From NCBI RefSeq assembly GCF_014534745.1, contig NZ_JACVVP010000010.1, positions 124,001 through 188,000 of the forward strand: a stretch of 64,000 nt of DNA, written 5' to 3'. Positions 17,503 to 26,215 of this stretch are shown here, one piece after another. This DNA is from Flammeovirga sp. EKP202. Its GTDB lineage: Bacteria > Bacteroidota > Bacteroidia > Cytophagales > Flammeovirgaceae. Made by a program: the position numbers and the translations under genes. The notes below the pieces were generated by a model. That model worked only from the letters and a program-made list of their open reading frames with translations, was not told the origin of the DNA and ran no database searches. How positions within the stretch are numbered: the stretch's first letter is position 1; every line of letters begins with the position of its first letter.

Positions 17503-19155
17503 ATGAATACACATGTGAATTCAACCAATCAACCTTTATCGATAAAGGAAAAAATTGGTTATGCTTTAGGTGATGGTGCTGCTAATATTGCCTGGAGAGG
17601 CGTGGCAACATTTTTATTAATATTTTATACTGACGTCTTTGGAATTGCTCCCGCTGTTGTGGGGGTTTTAATGTTGGTGGCTAGATCTAGTGATGGGTTA
17701 AGTGACGTATTTATGGGAATTGTGGGTGATAGAACAAAATCTAAATATGGTAAGTTTAGACCTTGGATATTATGGACAGCAATACCGTTAGGTGCTATTC
17801 TATCATTACTTTTCACAACGCCTGATTTAAGTAATGAAGGCAAGGTTATTTATGCATATACCACTTATATTCTTTTTACATTAATTTATACTGCCAATAA
17901 CATCCCCTATGGAGCTTTAATGGCTGTAATGACAGGAAATGATAAAGAAAGAACTTCACTAGGTAGTTATAGAATGGTAGGAGCTTTTACAGGTGGAATG
18001 ATTGTTCAAGGTGCTTTGCTTTATCTTGTTGCAACATTTGGTAATGTCAATCCAAGCATACAATTAGAACAAATAACAGCTGACAGTTACCTTGTTACCG
18101 TCTCGGCTCCTAATGATGTTCCTAATGCTAACATCAAAACCAAAAACGGCATTGCCTCCTTTCAATGGGAAGATGCTAATTTTGAAGACCAAAGCATTAC
18201 ACCAAGTAAAAGCTTTTTAATGGAAGCAGACTTTGAGTACACTTTTTCAGTAACTGGTGAAGAAAACCTAACTCAAGAAAGTTTCTCGATCATTAATCAG
18301 AAAAAGGGATATAGTACAGCCATTTACGTAATGAGTGTGTTCTTGACTTTGTTCATGTTTATTACTTTTTATACTACCAAGGAACGTATTGCTCCTCCAA
18401 AAAGACAAAAGACAGATTTAGGAACAGATTTCAAAGATTTACTAAATAATAGACCTTGGTTTGTATTGTTACTCATTGGTTTATTATTCAATATCTATAA
18501 TTCAATCAAACAAGGTATTGTGGTGATTTACTTCACTCATTATCTCAATGATCAATTATTAGCTGCTTCTTATATGATAGCACTAACGATCGCGTCTATT
18601 GGTGGAGCAATGATTACGGCATCATTAGGTAAGAAGTTTGGAAAGAAAAAGTTATTTATCTACGCTTTATTATTTTCAGCAATCGTCAATGCACTACTCT
18701 TCTTTTGTGGAACTGCAGATATTGTTGCCATTTTTACACTTGGAATTATTTCTGAGTTTGCATCTGCTATATTCCCTACTCTTTTCTTTGCTATGCTCGG
18801 AGATGTGGCGGATTATTCAGAGTATACTAATGGTAGAAGAGCGACAGGACTTGTTTATTCCGCAGGTTCTTTTGCTACAAAATTTGGAGGAGGTATCGCA
18901 GCAGCCATCATCGGTTTTGTGCTGAGTGCTTATCATTATGATGGTCTAGATCACACTACCATAGAAGGAGCTATTCCAGGTATTAAGATGTTAATGAGTT
19001 GGGTGCCTGCACTCATTGGAGTGGTGGCTGCGGGGTTGATGTACCTGTATCCTCTAAATGATAAATTCCTTGAAAGAATCAATATTGAATTAAACAAAAG
19101 ACGTTCGTTAGAGGAAAATAATTCTCAAGCAGACGTACTAGAAGAAGTATTATAA
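17503..19155 (+). CDS. GPH-family sugar:cation symporter with a large extra periplasmic loop
   Basis: An inner-membrane MelB-like symporter predicted to import oligosaccharides with Na+ or H+. The family signature is clear: [13 protein letters not shown] at the N-terminus, the [18 protein letters not shown] loop with [11 protein letters not shown] after it, and later [18 protein letters not shown] proteins usually have about 450-480 residues; this one has 550. The excess lies between the fifth and sixth helices (roughly residues 180-275), where a soluble, strand-rich stretch ([18 protein letters not shown] to [12 protein letters not shown]) is inserted; by topology it faces the periplasm. Position between an exported GH3 and a cytosolic phosphorylase suggests cellobiose or cellodextrin as cargo (inference). 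Confidence 0.9.
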   Translation: MNTHVNSTNQPLSIKEKIGYALGDGAANIAWRGVATFLLIFYTDVFGIAPAVVGVLMLVARSSDGLSDVFMGIVGDRTKSKYGKFRPWILWTAIPLGAILSLLFTTPDLSNEGKVIYAYTTYILFTLIYTANNIPYGALMAVMTGNDKERTSLGSYRMVGAFTGGMIVQGALLYLVATFGNVNPSIQLEQITADSYLVTVSAPNDVPNANIKTKNGIASFQWEDANFEDQSITPSKSFLMEADFEYTFSVTGEENLTQESFSIINQKKGYSTAIYVMSVFLTLFMFITFYTTKERIAPPKRQKTDLGTDFKDLLNNRPWFVLLLIGLLFNIYNSIKQGIVVIYFTHYLNDQLLAASYMIALTIASIGGAMITASLGKKFGKKKLFIYALLFSAIVNALLFFCGTADIVAIFTLGIISEFASAIFPTLFFAMLGDVADYSEYTNGRRATGLVYSAGSFATKFGGGIAAAIIGFVLSAYHYDGLDHTTIEGAIPGIKMLMSWVPALIGVVAAGLMYLYPLNDKFLERINIELNKRRSLEENNSQADVLEEVL

Positions 19156-19169
19156 ATTTCGACATACAA

Positions 19170-21629
19170 ATGACAGTTACAACAGCAAAAAGTAATAAAT
19201 TTGGCTATTTTGATGATACCCAAAAAGAATATGTTATTACTAACCCAGCTACTCCTTTTCCTTGGATTAATTACCTTGGTAATGAAGATTTCTTTTCTTT
19301 AGTTTCCAATACTGCTGGCGGTTATTCATTTTATAAGGATGCCAAATTTAGACGATTAAATAGATATAGATACAATAATGTACCTATGGATAATGGAGGT
19401 CGTTATTTTTATATCAAAGAAGAAGATACTATTTGGTCTCCCGGATGGAAACCGGTTAAAACACCTCTTGACGAGTATGAATGCCGACATGGTTTGAGTT
19501 ATACTAAAATCAAGGGAAGTAAAAATGAATTAGAAGCTGAAGTTACATTTTTCGTTCCGTTAGGTCATTGGTGTGAAATCCAAAAAATGACCTTAACTAA
19601 CAAGAGCAACACTAAAAAAACTTTCAAGTTATTCTCTTATAATGAATGGTGTTTATGGAATGCAGAAGATGATCAGAACAATCTTCAAAGAAACTTATCT
19701 ACTGGAGAAGTTGAAATAGACGGAGCTACTCTATATCATAAAACAGAATATAAAGAAAGAAGAAATCACTATGCTTTTTATCATTTGAATGCTGATATAG
19801 ATGGGTATGATACAGACCGTGAATCATTTATTGGCTTATATAATGAATTTTCAAACCCTCAAGCAGTAATTGAGGGATCTCCTAAAAATTCAGAAGCTCA
19901 TGGCTGGTCTCCTATCGCATCGCATTATAAAGAGATAACTTTAGAGGCTGGAGAAAGTACAGATCTCATTTTTATTTTGGGATATGTTGAGAACGATGAG
20001 GACGATAAATGGGAATCGAAAGGCATTATCAATAAGACGAAAGCAAAAGATTTAATCCAAAAATTTAATACAGTTGAAAAGGTAGATCAAGCACTTAAAG
20101 CTTTATCTGAGTACTGGACGGATTTACTTTCAATTATTTCTTTGGATCACGAAGATGACCGCCTCAATCGAATGGTCAATATTTGGAATCAATATCAATG
20201 TATGGTCACTTTTAATATGTCGAGATCTGCCTCATTCTTTGAAGTGGGAATTGGTAGAGGAATGGGCTTTAGAGATTCCAACCAAGATTTGATTGGGTTT
20301 GTGCATCAAGTTCCTGAAAGAGCAAGAGAACGAATTATTGATATTGCATCAACACAATTTCCTGATGGAGGCTGTTATCATCAATATCAGCCACTTACAA
20401 AAAGAGGGAATGACGCCATTGGTGGAGGTTTCAATGATGATCCAATGTGGTTAATTCTTGGAACAGTAAGTTATATCAAAGAAACGGGTGATTTTTCTAT
20501 TTTAGATGAAATGGTTCCATTTGATAATGATCCTAGTTTAGCACAAACGTTATTTGATCATCTCACCATATCGTTTAATCACGTTATCAATAATTTAGGT
20601 CCTAATGGATTACCATTAATTGGTAGAGCCGATTGGAATGATTGCCTCAATCTAAATTGTTTTTCATCTGATCCCAATGAATCATTTCAAACTACCGAAA
20701 ATAATACTGAAGGTTCTAAAGCCGAATCAGTAATGATAGCGGGTTTATTTGTGGTCTATGGAACAGAATACATACAATTATGTCATGAATTAGGAAAATC
20801 AGAAGAAGCTGAAAGAGCCGTTACTTTTGTGAATGCCATGAAAGAAGCAGTAAAAACAAAAGGTTGGGATGGAGAATGGTTCTTACGTGCCTATGACTTC
20901 TATGGTAACAAAGTCGGTTCTGAGGAAAATGAAGAAGGGAAAATCTTTATTGAGTCTCAAGGATGGTGTTCAATGGCCGAAATTGGTTTGGAAGAAGGTA
21001 TGGTGGAAAAAGCACTTGATAGTGTAAAAGAAAGATTAGATACACCCTATGGCATAGTATTAAACAACCCTGCATTTACAGAATACAAAATCGAATATGG
21101 TGAGATTTCTACTTACCCTAAAGGATACAAAGAAAATGCAGGTATATTCTGTCACAATAATCCTTGGATTATCATCGGTGAAACAAAATTAGGAAGAGGT
21201 GACCAAGCATTTGATTACTTCAAGAAAATATGTCCATCTTACTTAGAAGATATTCAACAATTACATAAAGTTGAGCCTTATGTGTATTGTCAAATGATAG
21301 CCGGAAAAGATGCATTTATTCCTGGAGAAGGGAAAAACAGTTGGCTTTCTGGAACGGCTGCATGGAACTTCTACACGTTGATGCATTATATTTTAGGTAT
21401 TCAACCTGAATACAACGGTCTTTTAATAAATCCTTGTATTCCGAAAGAATGGAAAGGATATACGGTAACTCGTAAGTTTAGAGGTGGCACTTACAATATT
21501 ACCATTCAAAACCTAAACAATGTCTGTAAAGGAATTGCTGAAATTTTTGTGAATGGTGATAAAATAGAAGGTAACTTAATTCCAATTCTAGGAAAAGGCA
21601 CGCACGAAGTCATCGTAACAATGGGATAA
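19170..21629 (+). CDS. GH94 cellobiose phosphorylase
   Basis: A cytosolic enzyme splitting cellobiose with inorganic phosphate into glucose 1-phosphate and glucose, which saves one ATP compared with hydrolysis. 819 residues, typical for GH94. The start [21 protein letters not shown] matches family N-termini. The beta-sandwich domain contains [20 protein letters not shown] and GGYSFYKDA. The (alpha/alpha)6 barrel contains [38 protein letters not shown] and the catalytic segment [11 protein letters not shown] (its first Asp is residue 488), followed by ESVMIAG. No signal peptide, as expected. It starts 14 bases after the symporter gene. The pattern fits cellobiose phosphorylase better than the longer cellodextrin or chitobiose phosphorylases, though specificity is not proven. 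Confidence 0.92.
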   Translation: MTVTTAKSNKFGYFDDTQKEYVITNPATPFPWINYLGNEDFFSLVSNTAGGYSFYKDAKFRRLNRYRYNNVPMDNGGRYFYIKEEDTIWSPGWKPVKTPLDEYECRHGLSYTKIKGSKNELEAEVTFFVPLGHWCEIQKMTLTNKSNTKKTFKLFSYNEWCLWNAEDDQNNLQRNLSTGEVEIDGATLYHKTEYKERRNHYAFYHLNADIDGYDTDRESFIGLYNEFSNPQAVIEGSPKNSEAHGWSPIASHYKEITLEAGESTDLIFILGYVENDEDDKWESKGIINKTKAKDLIQKFNTVEKVDQALKALSEYWTDLLSIISLDHEDDRLNRMVNIWNQYQCMVTFNMSRSASFFEVGIGRGMGFRDSNQDLIGFVHQVPERARERIIDIASTQFPDGGCYHQYQPLTKRGNDAIGGGFNDDPMWLILGTVSYIKETGDFSILDEMVPFDNDPSLAQTLFDHLTISFNHVINNLGPNGLPLIGRADWNDCLNLNCFSSDPNESFQTTENNTEGSKAESVMIAGLFVVYGTEYIQLCHELGKSEEAERAVTFVNAMKEAVKTKGWDGEWFLRAYDFYGNKVGSEENEEGKIFIESQGWCSMAEIGLEEGMVEKALDSVKERLDTPYGIVLNNPAFTEYKIEYGEISTYPKGYKENAGIFCHNNPWIIIGETKLGRGDQAFDYFKKICPSYLEDIQQLHKVEPYVYCQMIAGKDAFIPGEGKNSWLSGTAAWNFYTLMHYILGIQPEYNGLLINPCIPKEWKGYTVTRKFRGGTYNITIQNLNNVCKGIAEIFVNGDKIEGNLIPILGKGTHEVIVTMG

Positions 21630-21646
21630 AATAATTCTTAAAAGAT

Positions 21647-21707
21647 GAAGAGGAAGGTGAAACGTATTGCTAATTTCTTTGCATTAAATATCACCTTCCT
21701 CTTCTTT
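21647..21707 (+). terminator. Long hairpin, probable terminator of the cello-oligosaccharide operon
   Basis: Perfect 14-bp arms GAAGAGGAAGGTGA (21647-21660) / TCACCTTCCTCTTC (21691-21704) around a 30-base loop, followed only by TTTCATT. It starts 17 bases after the GH94 stop codon. Confidence 0.65.
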
Positions 21708-21738
21708 CATTAAATATTTAACTGCTGCATTTTTTTCT

Positions 21739-21746
21739 TATTTTTG
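21739..21746 (+). promoter_or_regulatory. -7 promoter element of the PLP decarboxylase gene
   Basis: TATTTTTG matches the Bacteroidota -7 consensus TAnnTTTG and lies 27 bases before the ATG at 21774. It overlaps a possible TTG start at 21744, which would then lie upstream of the mRNA start and cannot be used. A -33 TTTG is not obvious. Confidence 0.5.
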
Positions 21747-21773
21747 CATTCCACTAAATTACTAACCATCGAA

Positions 21774-22994
21774 ATGCATATTTGGGAAAAGAAAACCAAA
21801 GAAGAAATCAGACAAAGAGTGTTTGATGCTTTAAAAGAGAATAGAGATTATTTTGGCAATAACTCATTGGGTGTACCAGGTTCTCACCTTGATAGTAAAG
21901 TATTTCCAGAAGATGCTCCTTTTCTTAAAGAAGCTCCATTCATCACCTCTCTCTTACACAATCCTAATCATATTGGATGCCATACTCAAGGAGAAAGTGA
22001 AAGCTTTTTCAAAGGAACTCAAGATATTGAAAGAGAACTAATTGAGATCTGCGGTGTTGATATTTTAAAGGGGCAGCCCAAAAGTATTGATGGCTATGTA
22101 GCTGCCGGCGGAACAGAAGCCAATATGCAAGCTATATGGATTTACAGAAACTATTTTAAAGAAGAGTACAACGCTGGAAATGATGAAATTGCCATCATTG
22201 CTTCTCAAGATAGTCATTACTCTATGGCTAAAGCTTCTAACATTTTATCACTCTCCTATTATAGAATTGAAGTGTCAGAAAATGATAGAGCTTTACAAAA
22301 AGATTCGTTACGTCAAAAGATTGAACAAGCATTAGCTGAGGGCAAGAAGTATTTTATCGTTATCGCCAATATGATGACCACCATGTTTGGTTCGGTTGAT
22401 GATGTGTCGGTTTATACTGATCTTTTGAAAGAACAAAAACTTCCTTTCAAACTTCATATCGATGGAGCTTATGGAGGTTTCTTTTTTCCTTTTTCTCATA
22501 AGAATCATTCTCTAGACTTCAGAAATGAAGATATTTCCTCTGTAACGTTAGATGCACACAAAATGCTTCAAGCTCCTTATGGTACTGGATTGTTTTTAGT
22601 TCGCAAAGGTTGGATTAAATATGGCAACACAAAAGCCGATTATGTGCAAGGTGATGATTTCACAATGATCGGAAGCCGATCAGGTGCCAATGCAATTGCC
22701 ATTTGGATGATTCTATTGACTTATGGGCCTTATGGAATGCGAGAAAAAATATATATTCTCAGTAAAAGAGGCGACTGGTTTACCCATAAATTAGATGAAA
22801 TTGGCATTCAGTATTTTAGAAGTCAAGATTCTAATATCATCACAATGAAGGCCAAAGGCATTGCTCCTGAAATAGCGGCTAAATACGGATTAGTTCCTGA
22901 TGTTCATCATAATCCTTCTTGGTATAAAGTAGTTATTATGGAACATGTGACCATTGAGAAATTAGCTCCATTAGTAGAGGATTTGAAAAAATAA
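21774..22994 (+). CDS. Group II pyridoxal-phosphate-dependent amino acid decarboxylase family protein
   Basis: A cytosolic PLP enzyme of 406 residues. The PLP-binding Lys is K263 in LDAHKMLQAPYGTG; other cofactor motifs are GYVAAGGTEANMQAIW, SQDSHYSMAKAS (His stacking on PLP) and LHIDGAYGG (Asp contacting the pyridine ring). This set places it with the glutamate, aromatic amino acid and histidine decarboxylases, but I cannot name the substrate; there is no adjacent antiporter. I chose the ATG at 21774 (MHIWEKKTKEEI) over the TTG at 21744, because a TAnnTTTG promoter element overlaps the latter. It stands alone, converging on mog. Confidence 0.85.
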   Translation: MHIWEKKTKEEIRQRVFDALKENRDYFGNNSLGVPGSHLDSKVFPEDAPFLKEAPFITSLLHNPNHIGCHTQGESESFFKGTQDIERELIEICGVDILKGQPKSIDGYVAAGGTEANMQAIWIYRNYFKEEYNAGNDEIAIIASQDSHYSMAKASNILSLSYYRIEVSENDRALQKDSLRQKIEQALAEGKKYFIVIANMMTTMFGSVDDVSVYTDLLKEQKLPFKLHIDGAYGGFFFPFSHKNHSLDFRNEDISSVTLDAHKMLQAPYGTGLFLVRKGWIKYGNTKADYVQGDDFTMIGSRSGANAIAIWMILLTYGPYGMREKIYILSKRGDWFTHKLDEIGIQYFRSQDSNIITMKAKGIAPEIAAKYGLVPDVHHNPSWYKVVIMEHVTIEKLAPLVEDLKK

Positions 22995-23000
22995 ATCAAA

Positions 23001-23042
23001 AAAAATAGCACAAGTTTATGTAATTCAGAAACTTGTGCTATT
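23001..23042 (-). terminator. Rho-independent terminator between the PLP decarboxylase gene and mog
   Basis: Perfect 14-bp arms AATAGCACAAGTTT (23004-23017) / AAACTTGTGCTATT (23029-23042). A run of T follows only on the minus strand, so it mainly ends the mog transcript, but the strong stem could also stop the plus-strand gene. Confidence 0.8.
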
Positions 23043-23060
23043 CATATAAAGGAGTTTCAA

Positions 23061-23600
23061 TTATTTCTGTTTTGGTCGAAATACTTTCATTTCCTCCTCA
23101 TTTGTTTCTATATAAGCTCCTTCAATTAAATCGATACAATAAGGAATGGCTGGGAAAACAACCTCAAGGCATTCTTTAATTGATTTCGGTTTACCTGGTA
23201 AATTCACAATAAGAGCACTACCACGTGTACCCGCTGTTTGGCGTGAAAGAATAGCAGTTGGCACATATTTCAAACTCATCTGTCTCATTAATTCTCCAAA
23301 CCCAGGAAGCATTTTTTCACAAACTGCTTCAGTAGCTTCTGGCGTAACATCTCTAACAGCAGGACCAGTTCCACCCGTAGTCACAATTAAACTACAGCCT
23401 TTATCGTCTGCCATGCTTTTCATTTCTTTCTCTAATAAATCTTGCTCATCAGGTACAACAGCATAAACTTCTTCCCAAGGAGTTGAAAGCCAAAGATTCA
23501 TTAATCTTCTAACCTCTTTTCCTGGCAAGTCCTCATATTCTCCCCTACTTGCTCTATCAGAGACATTGATAATGCCTATTCTTAATTTCTTAGTGTCCAT
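23061..23600 (-). CDS. mog: Molybdopterin adenylyltransferase (Mog)
   Basis: Activates molybdopterin by adenylylation before molybdate insertion, in the cytosol. 179 residues from the ATG at 23598-23600 (MDTKKLRIGIINVSDRASRG), very close to E. coli Mog (195). Conserved segments: the N-terminal strand and SDRAS, LIVTTGGTGPAVRDVTPEAT with the MPT-binding TGGTG loop, LPGFGELMRQMSLKYVPTAI, LSRQTAG and NLPGKPKSIKECLE. The frame is open 14 codons further upstream, but family members start at this Met. No other molybdenum cofactor gene is adjacent, so it appears to be an isolated gene. Confidence 0.93.
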   Translation of the reverse strand: MDTKKLRIGIINVSDRASRGEYEDLPGKEVRRLMNLWLSTPWEEVYAVVPDEQDLLEKEMKSMADDKGCSLIVTTGGTGPAVRDVTPEATEAVCEKMLPGFGELMRQMSLKYVPTAILSRQTAGTRGSALIVNLPGKPKSIKECLEVVFPAIPYCIDLIEGAYIETNEEEMKVFRPKQK

Positions 23601-23680
23601 TTGTTTGTCTTGAGATTTCAAAAAGTAGCTAAAGTTAAGCACTAGAATAAAGGTAGAAAAGAAAAAGGTTATCTCTAAGC

Positions 23681-23719
23681 ATAAAAAAACACCTCGCTGA
23701 CAATACCAACGAGGTGTTT
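23681..23719 (-). terminator. Orphan Rho-independent terminator on the minus strand
   Basis: Stem AAACACCTCG (23687-23696) / CGAGGTGTTT (23710-23719). On the minus strand the stem is followed by a run of T. The nearest upstream minus-strand gene (sulfatase, 24353) already has its own terminator at 24216-24247, so this one implies a separate short transcript. Confidence 0.7.
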
Positions 23720-23977
23720 CATGAACTTAACTCTCTCAATTCTTTATATCACTTTTCTAAAAGTGCATTCATCTAACTTCTGAATATATATACTTAGTTT
23801 AAGTCCATAATGTTTCATTTCTAACATATATATAACCAACCAAATCATAACAAAAAGACTATTAATCAAATCAATTCATTTTTCTTGATTTAGTTTGAAT
23901 ACATTCAATACGCATTAATATATAGAAGATTATTATAAAAAACCTTTGTCTTTCTACAAGCAATTATAGGATCTACT

Positions 23978-24100
23978 TTCAAGCTACCTTCTTCTTCATT
24001 TTTCCATTGATGAAAAATGAAGCAAAAAATCTAGGCTTTCAACGCAAAAGCTAAATTACATTCCTTTCGCCTAAATGATTATCTGATTACAAATCAAAAG
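23978..24100. repeat. Dispersed intergenic repeat, shorter copy
   Basis: Matches 28867-29101 in its outer parts: shared blocks include CCTTCTTCTT, GAAGCAAAAAA, AACGCAAAAGCTAAATT, CCTAAATGATT, TCTGATTAC and ATCAAAAG. Compared with the second copy it lacks about 110 internal bases after CCTAAATGATT. No open reading frame of its own. Confidence 0.7.
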
Positions 24101-24215
24101 ACAAAGATCTTATAATAATCTCCTAAAATGTAGTTGTGTAGATAATATATAACCATCTACCATTCATAAAGAATGAATAATAATTCACAATAATTTAGTT
24201 TACAATGTAAAAGCC

Positions 24216-24247
24216 ATAAAAAAAGACCTTAAATATTAAGGCCTTTT
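24216..24247 (-). terminator. Rho-independent terminator of the lipoprotein sulfatase gene
   Basis: Stem AAAGACCTTAA (24222-24232) / TTAAGGCCTTT (24236-24246) with one G-U pair. On the minus strand it is followed by seven T. Confidence 0.75.
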
Positions 24248-24352
24248 GGTAAGTTGATATGCTATGTCAAGTAGTCACACTAGATCGTCTAATATTTGTT
24301 TTTTTAATGATGACAAAAGCATAGGTGAAAGTGTGTAAATGTAGTCTGTTTA

Positions 24353-25864
24353 TTATCTCGATTTTTCGTTCTGTTCTTTTAAGTGCTTTTTATATAATTT
24401 CATGTATTTACTATGACCGATTTCCTCACCTGCAAGCATTTTATTGTAAGCTTCGGTATGGTACTCTTTTATGAATTCAATAGGTGCTAAACCTGGAACT
24501 GGCTTAGGGTCAAAGAAGCTAGAAACTGGCGTCATTCTTTTGTCTTCTGCCAAAGCTTCTTTTCTCATCTTCTTCAATACATCTCGGTATTCTGGATTGT
24601 TCGCCAAGTTGTGTACTTCAAAAGGATCATTTTTGATATTGTAAAGTTCTTCATTGGGTTTTGATGCTGAAAACCACTTTTGCTGAATATCATTTAATTC
24701 TCCTTTTTCATTCAATGCTCTCATCACATGCACTGCTGGACGGTACCATTCCAAGTAACCTTGGTGAGCATCGTAAGGAATATCAGGTCTATCATTTCTG
24801 ATGTATCTGAATTCTTCGTTTGAAATAGAACACGATTGCTCCGGTATTTCGTCCCATAAACCTCTGAAAGAATACACGTTTTTTCTATCAAAATTCTCAT
24901 CAATAAATGATTGTCCCGTGAGATAGTCTGGTAGTTCAACGCCTGCAATATCCAAGATCGTCGCTGTAATATCTGTACTTGCAATGATCTGACGTGATTC
25001 CTCATCATGCTCATATCCTTCTGGCCATTTGATGATCAATGGAATTCTTGATCCCGAATCAAACAAATACCCTTTGCCTTTGATATTACATCGACCGTTA
25101 TCTCCAATTACAATAATGACTGTATTATCGTAAATACCTTTCTCTTTTAATTCATCGATCAACATCTGCATTTCAGCATCTGCATACTCAACCTGATCCA
25201 AATATTTTGCCCAATCCAAACGAATAGCCGGGTGGTCTGCGTATTCAGGTGGCAGTTGTACATCTGCCGGATTTACGGGGTGAGCAGATTCTTCTCTTAC
25301 TTGATCCCACCAATCTCCTCTATGTGTAACGTTCAATTGTATCTGAGCAAAAAACGGTTGATCTTCTACCGTGAACTCATCGTATTTATCAAACAATCCA
25401 AAATCCTTATCCCAATCTCCTATTTTATTATGCTTGAAGTTGACATCAATCTTTCGTCCTTTTCCTCTTACATTGGTGTGTCCAAGAATAGTAGTATACC
25501 CTTGTTTTTTCAACTGATAAGTAAAAGGTTTGAATGGTGCTGACAAAGGTTCATCTCTGTTACTTCTATGATGATGCGTGTTGGTCAACCTTTGGTGTGC
25601 ACCCACCATCATTGCTGATCTGTTGGTAGAACAAATGGATGCCGTTCCAAAACAGTTATAATAAATTGTACCTTCCTCTGCTAATGCATTAAAAGTTGGT
25701 GTTTTCACTGCAGGCATTCCATAACATTCAAAGTCATGTGAAATATCTTCCAGCATCACCCAAATAATATTAGGTTTTTCAAATGTCTTTTTCTCTTCTT
25801 TTTTATTACACGATATAAAAAGTAATAGTATCGAGCTTAAAAAAAATGGATATAATAATTTCAT
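24353..25864 (-). CDS. Lipoprotein sulfatase (S1 family) with atypical active-site motifs
   Basis: A predicted surface or periplasmic lipoprotein that should remove sulfate esters from glycans. The start at the ATG 25862-25864 gives a lipoprotein signal (MKLLYPFFLSSILLLFISC, Cys at 19). The 503-residue protein follows the sulfatase/alkaline phosphatase fold: metal site near WVMLEDISHDFECYG, nucleophile region ICSTNRSAMMVG with Cys78, VIVIGDNGR, and a C-terminal subdomain. Two features are unusual: the formylglycine motif reads C-S-T-N-R where C-x-P/A-x-R is usual, and the first metal Asp is Glu (LED), the latter also seen in some S1 subfamilies. It is the leftmost PUL gene, divergent from GH2, with its own terminator. 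Confidence 0.88.
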   Translation of the reverse strand: MKLLYPFFLSSILLLFISCNKKEEKKTFEKPNIIWVMLEDISHDFECYGMPAVKTPTFNALAEEGTIYYNCFGTASICSTNRSAMMVGAHQRLTNTHHHRSNRDEPLSAPFKPFTYQLKKQGYTTILGHTNVRGKGRKIDVNFKHNKIGDWDKDFGLFDKYDEFTVEDQPFFAQIQLNVTHRGDWWDQVREESAHPVNPADVQLPPEYADHPAIRLDWAKYLDQVEYADAEMQMLIDELKEKGIYDNTVIIVIGDNGRCNIKGKGYLFDSGSRIPLIIKWPEGYEHDEESRQIIASTDITATILDIAGVELPDYLTGQSFIDENFDRKNVYSFRGLWDEIPEQSCSISNEEFRYIRNDRPDIPYDAHQGYLEWYRPAVHVMRALNEKGELNDIQQKWFSASKPNEELYNIKNDPFEVHNLANNPEYRDVLKKMRKEALAEDKRMTPVSSFFDPKPVPGLAPIEFIKEYHTEAYNKMLAGEEIGHSKYMKLYKKHLKEQNEKSR

Positions 25865-26215
25865 TTCAACTGCATTTATAAATTCGATTTGTTCCAAAGC
25901 TAAGAGAATATTTAGGTAGTCATAGGCCGTTAATCCTAATTGCCGAAAATCCCCTCCTATTATGCAGGATAATTACTACTAATTGACATTTATGACCTTA
26001 TCGTCCACAACGATCTAATGGGTTATTACATGGTTCATTTTAATTATCATTTAAAAATAAAATAGCGTTTTCACCTTTTAAAAACCTAATAATAGTAAGG
26101 ATAAAAGGGGGGTATTTTTTTCTAATTAATCCTACATGATTACACATAACCGAACTAATTAAATTGCTTATGAATCAATAGAAACGATGTTCACATTATC
26201 ATTAAATGAATAAAG
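25865..26215. other. Divergent promoter region between the sulfatase and GH2 genes
   Basis: No gene. Contains two G-rich tracts placed like the PUL motif found elsewhere in the window: AATAGGAGGGG (minus strand, about 25951-25961), some 70-95 bases before the sulfatase start, and AAAAGGGGGGTATTTTTTT on the plus strand (about 26104-26122), roughly 95 bases before the GH2 start. The resemblance to the better-matching sites is weak. Confidence 0.4.

Larger units (their letters stand above)
23601..24352. other. Long intergenic region with an orphan terminator and a dispersed repeat
   Basis: About 750 bases without a convincing gene. From left to right: the mog promoter region, a minus-strand terminator at 23681-23719 with no matching gene upstream of it, an AT-rich stretch with a possible 34-codon minus-strand frame (about 23855 down to 23751, starting MIWLVIYML), a copy of a dispersed repeat (23978-24100), and the sulfatase terminator (24216-24247). 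A small RNA or short peptide transcript ending at 23681 is possible. Confidence 0.5.

Noticed and set aside
21744-21773. TTG start for the PLP decarboxylase
   Set aside because: A TAnnTTTG promoter element overlaps it, so it would be upstream of the transcript; the ATG at 21774 is preferred.
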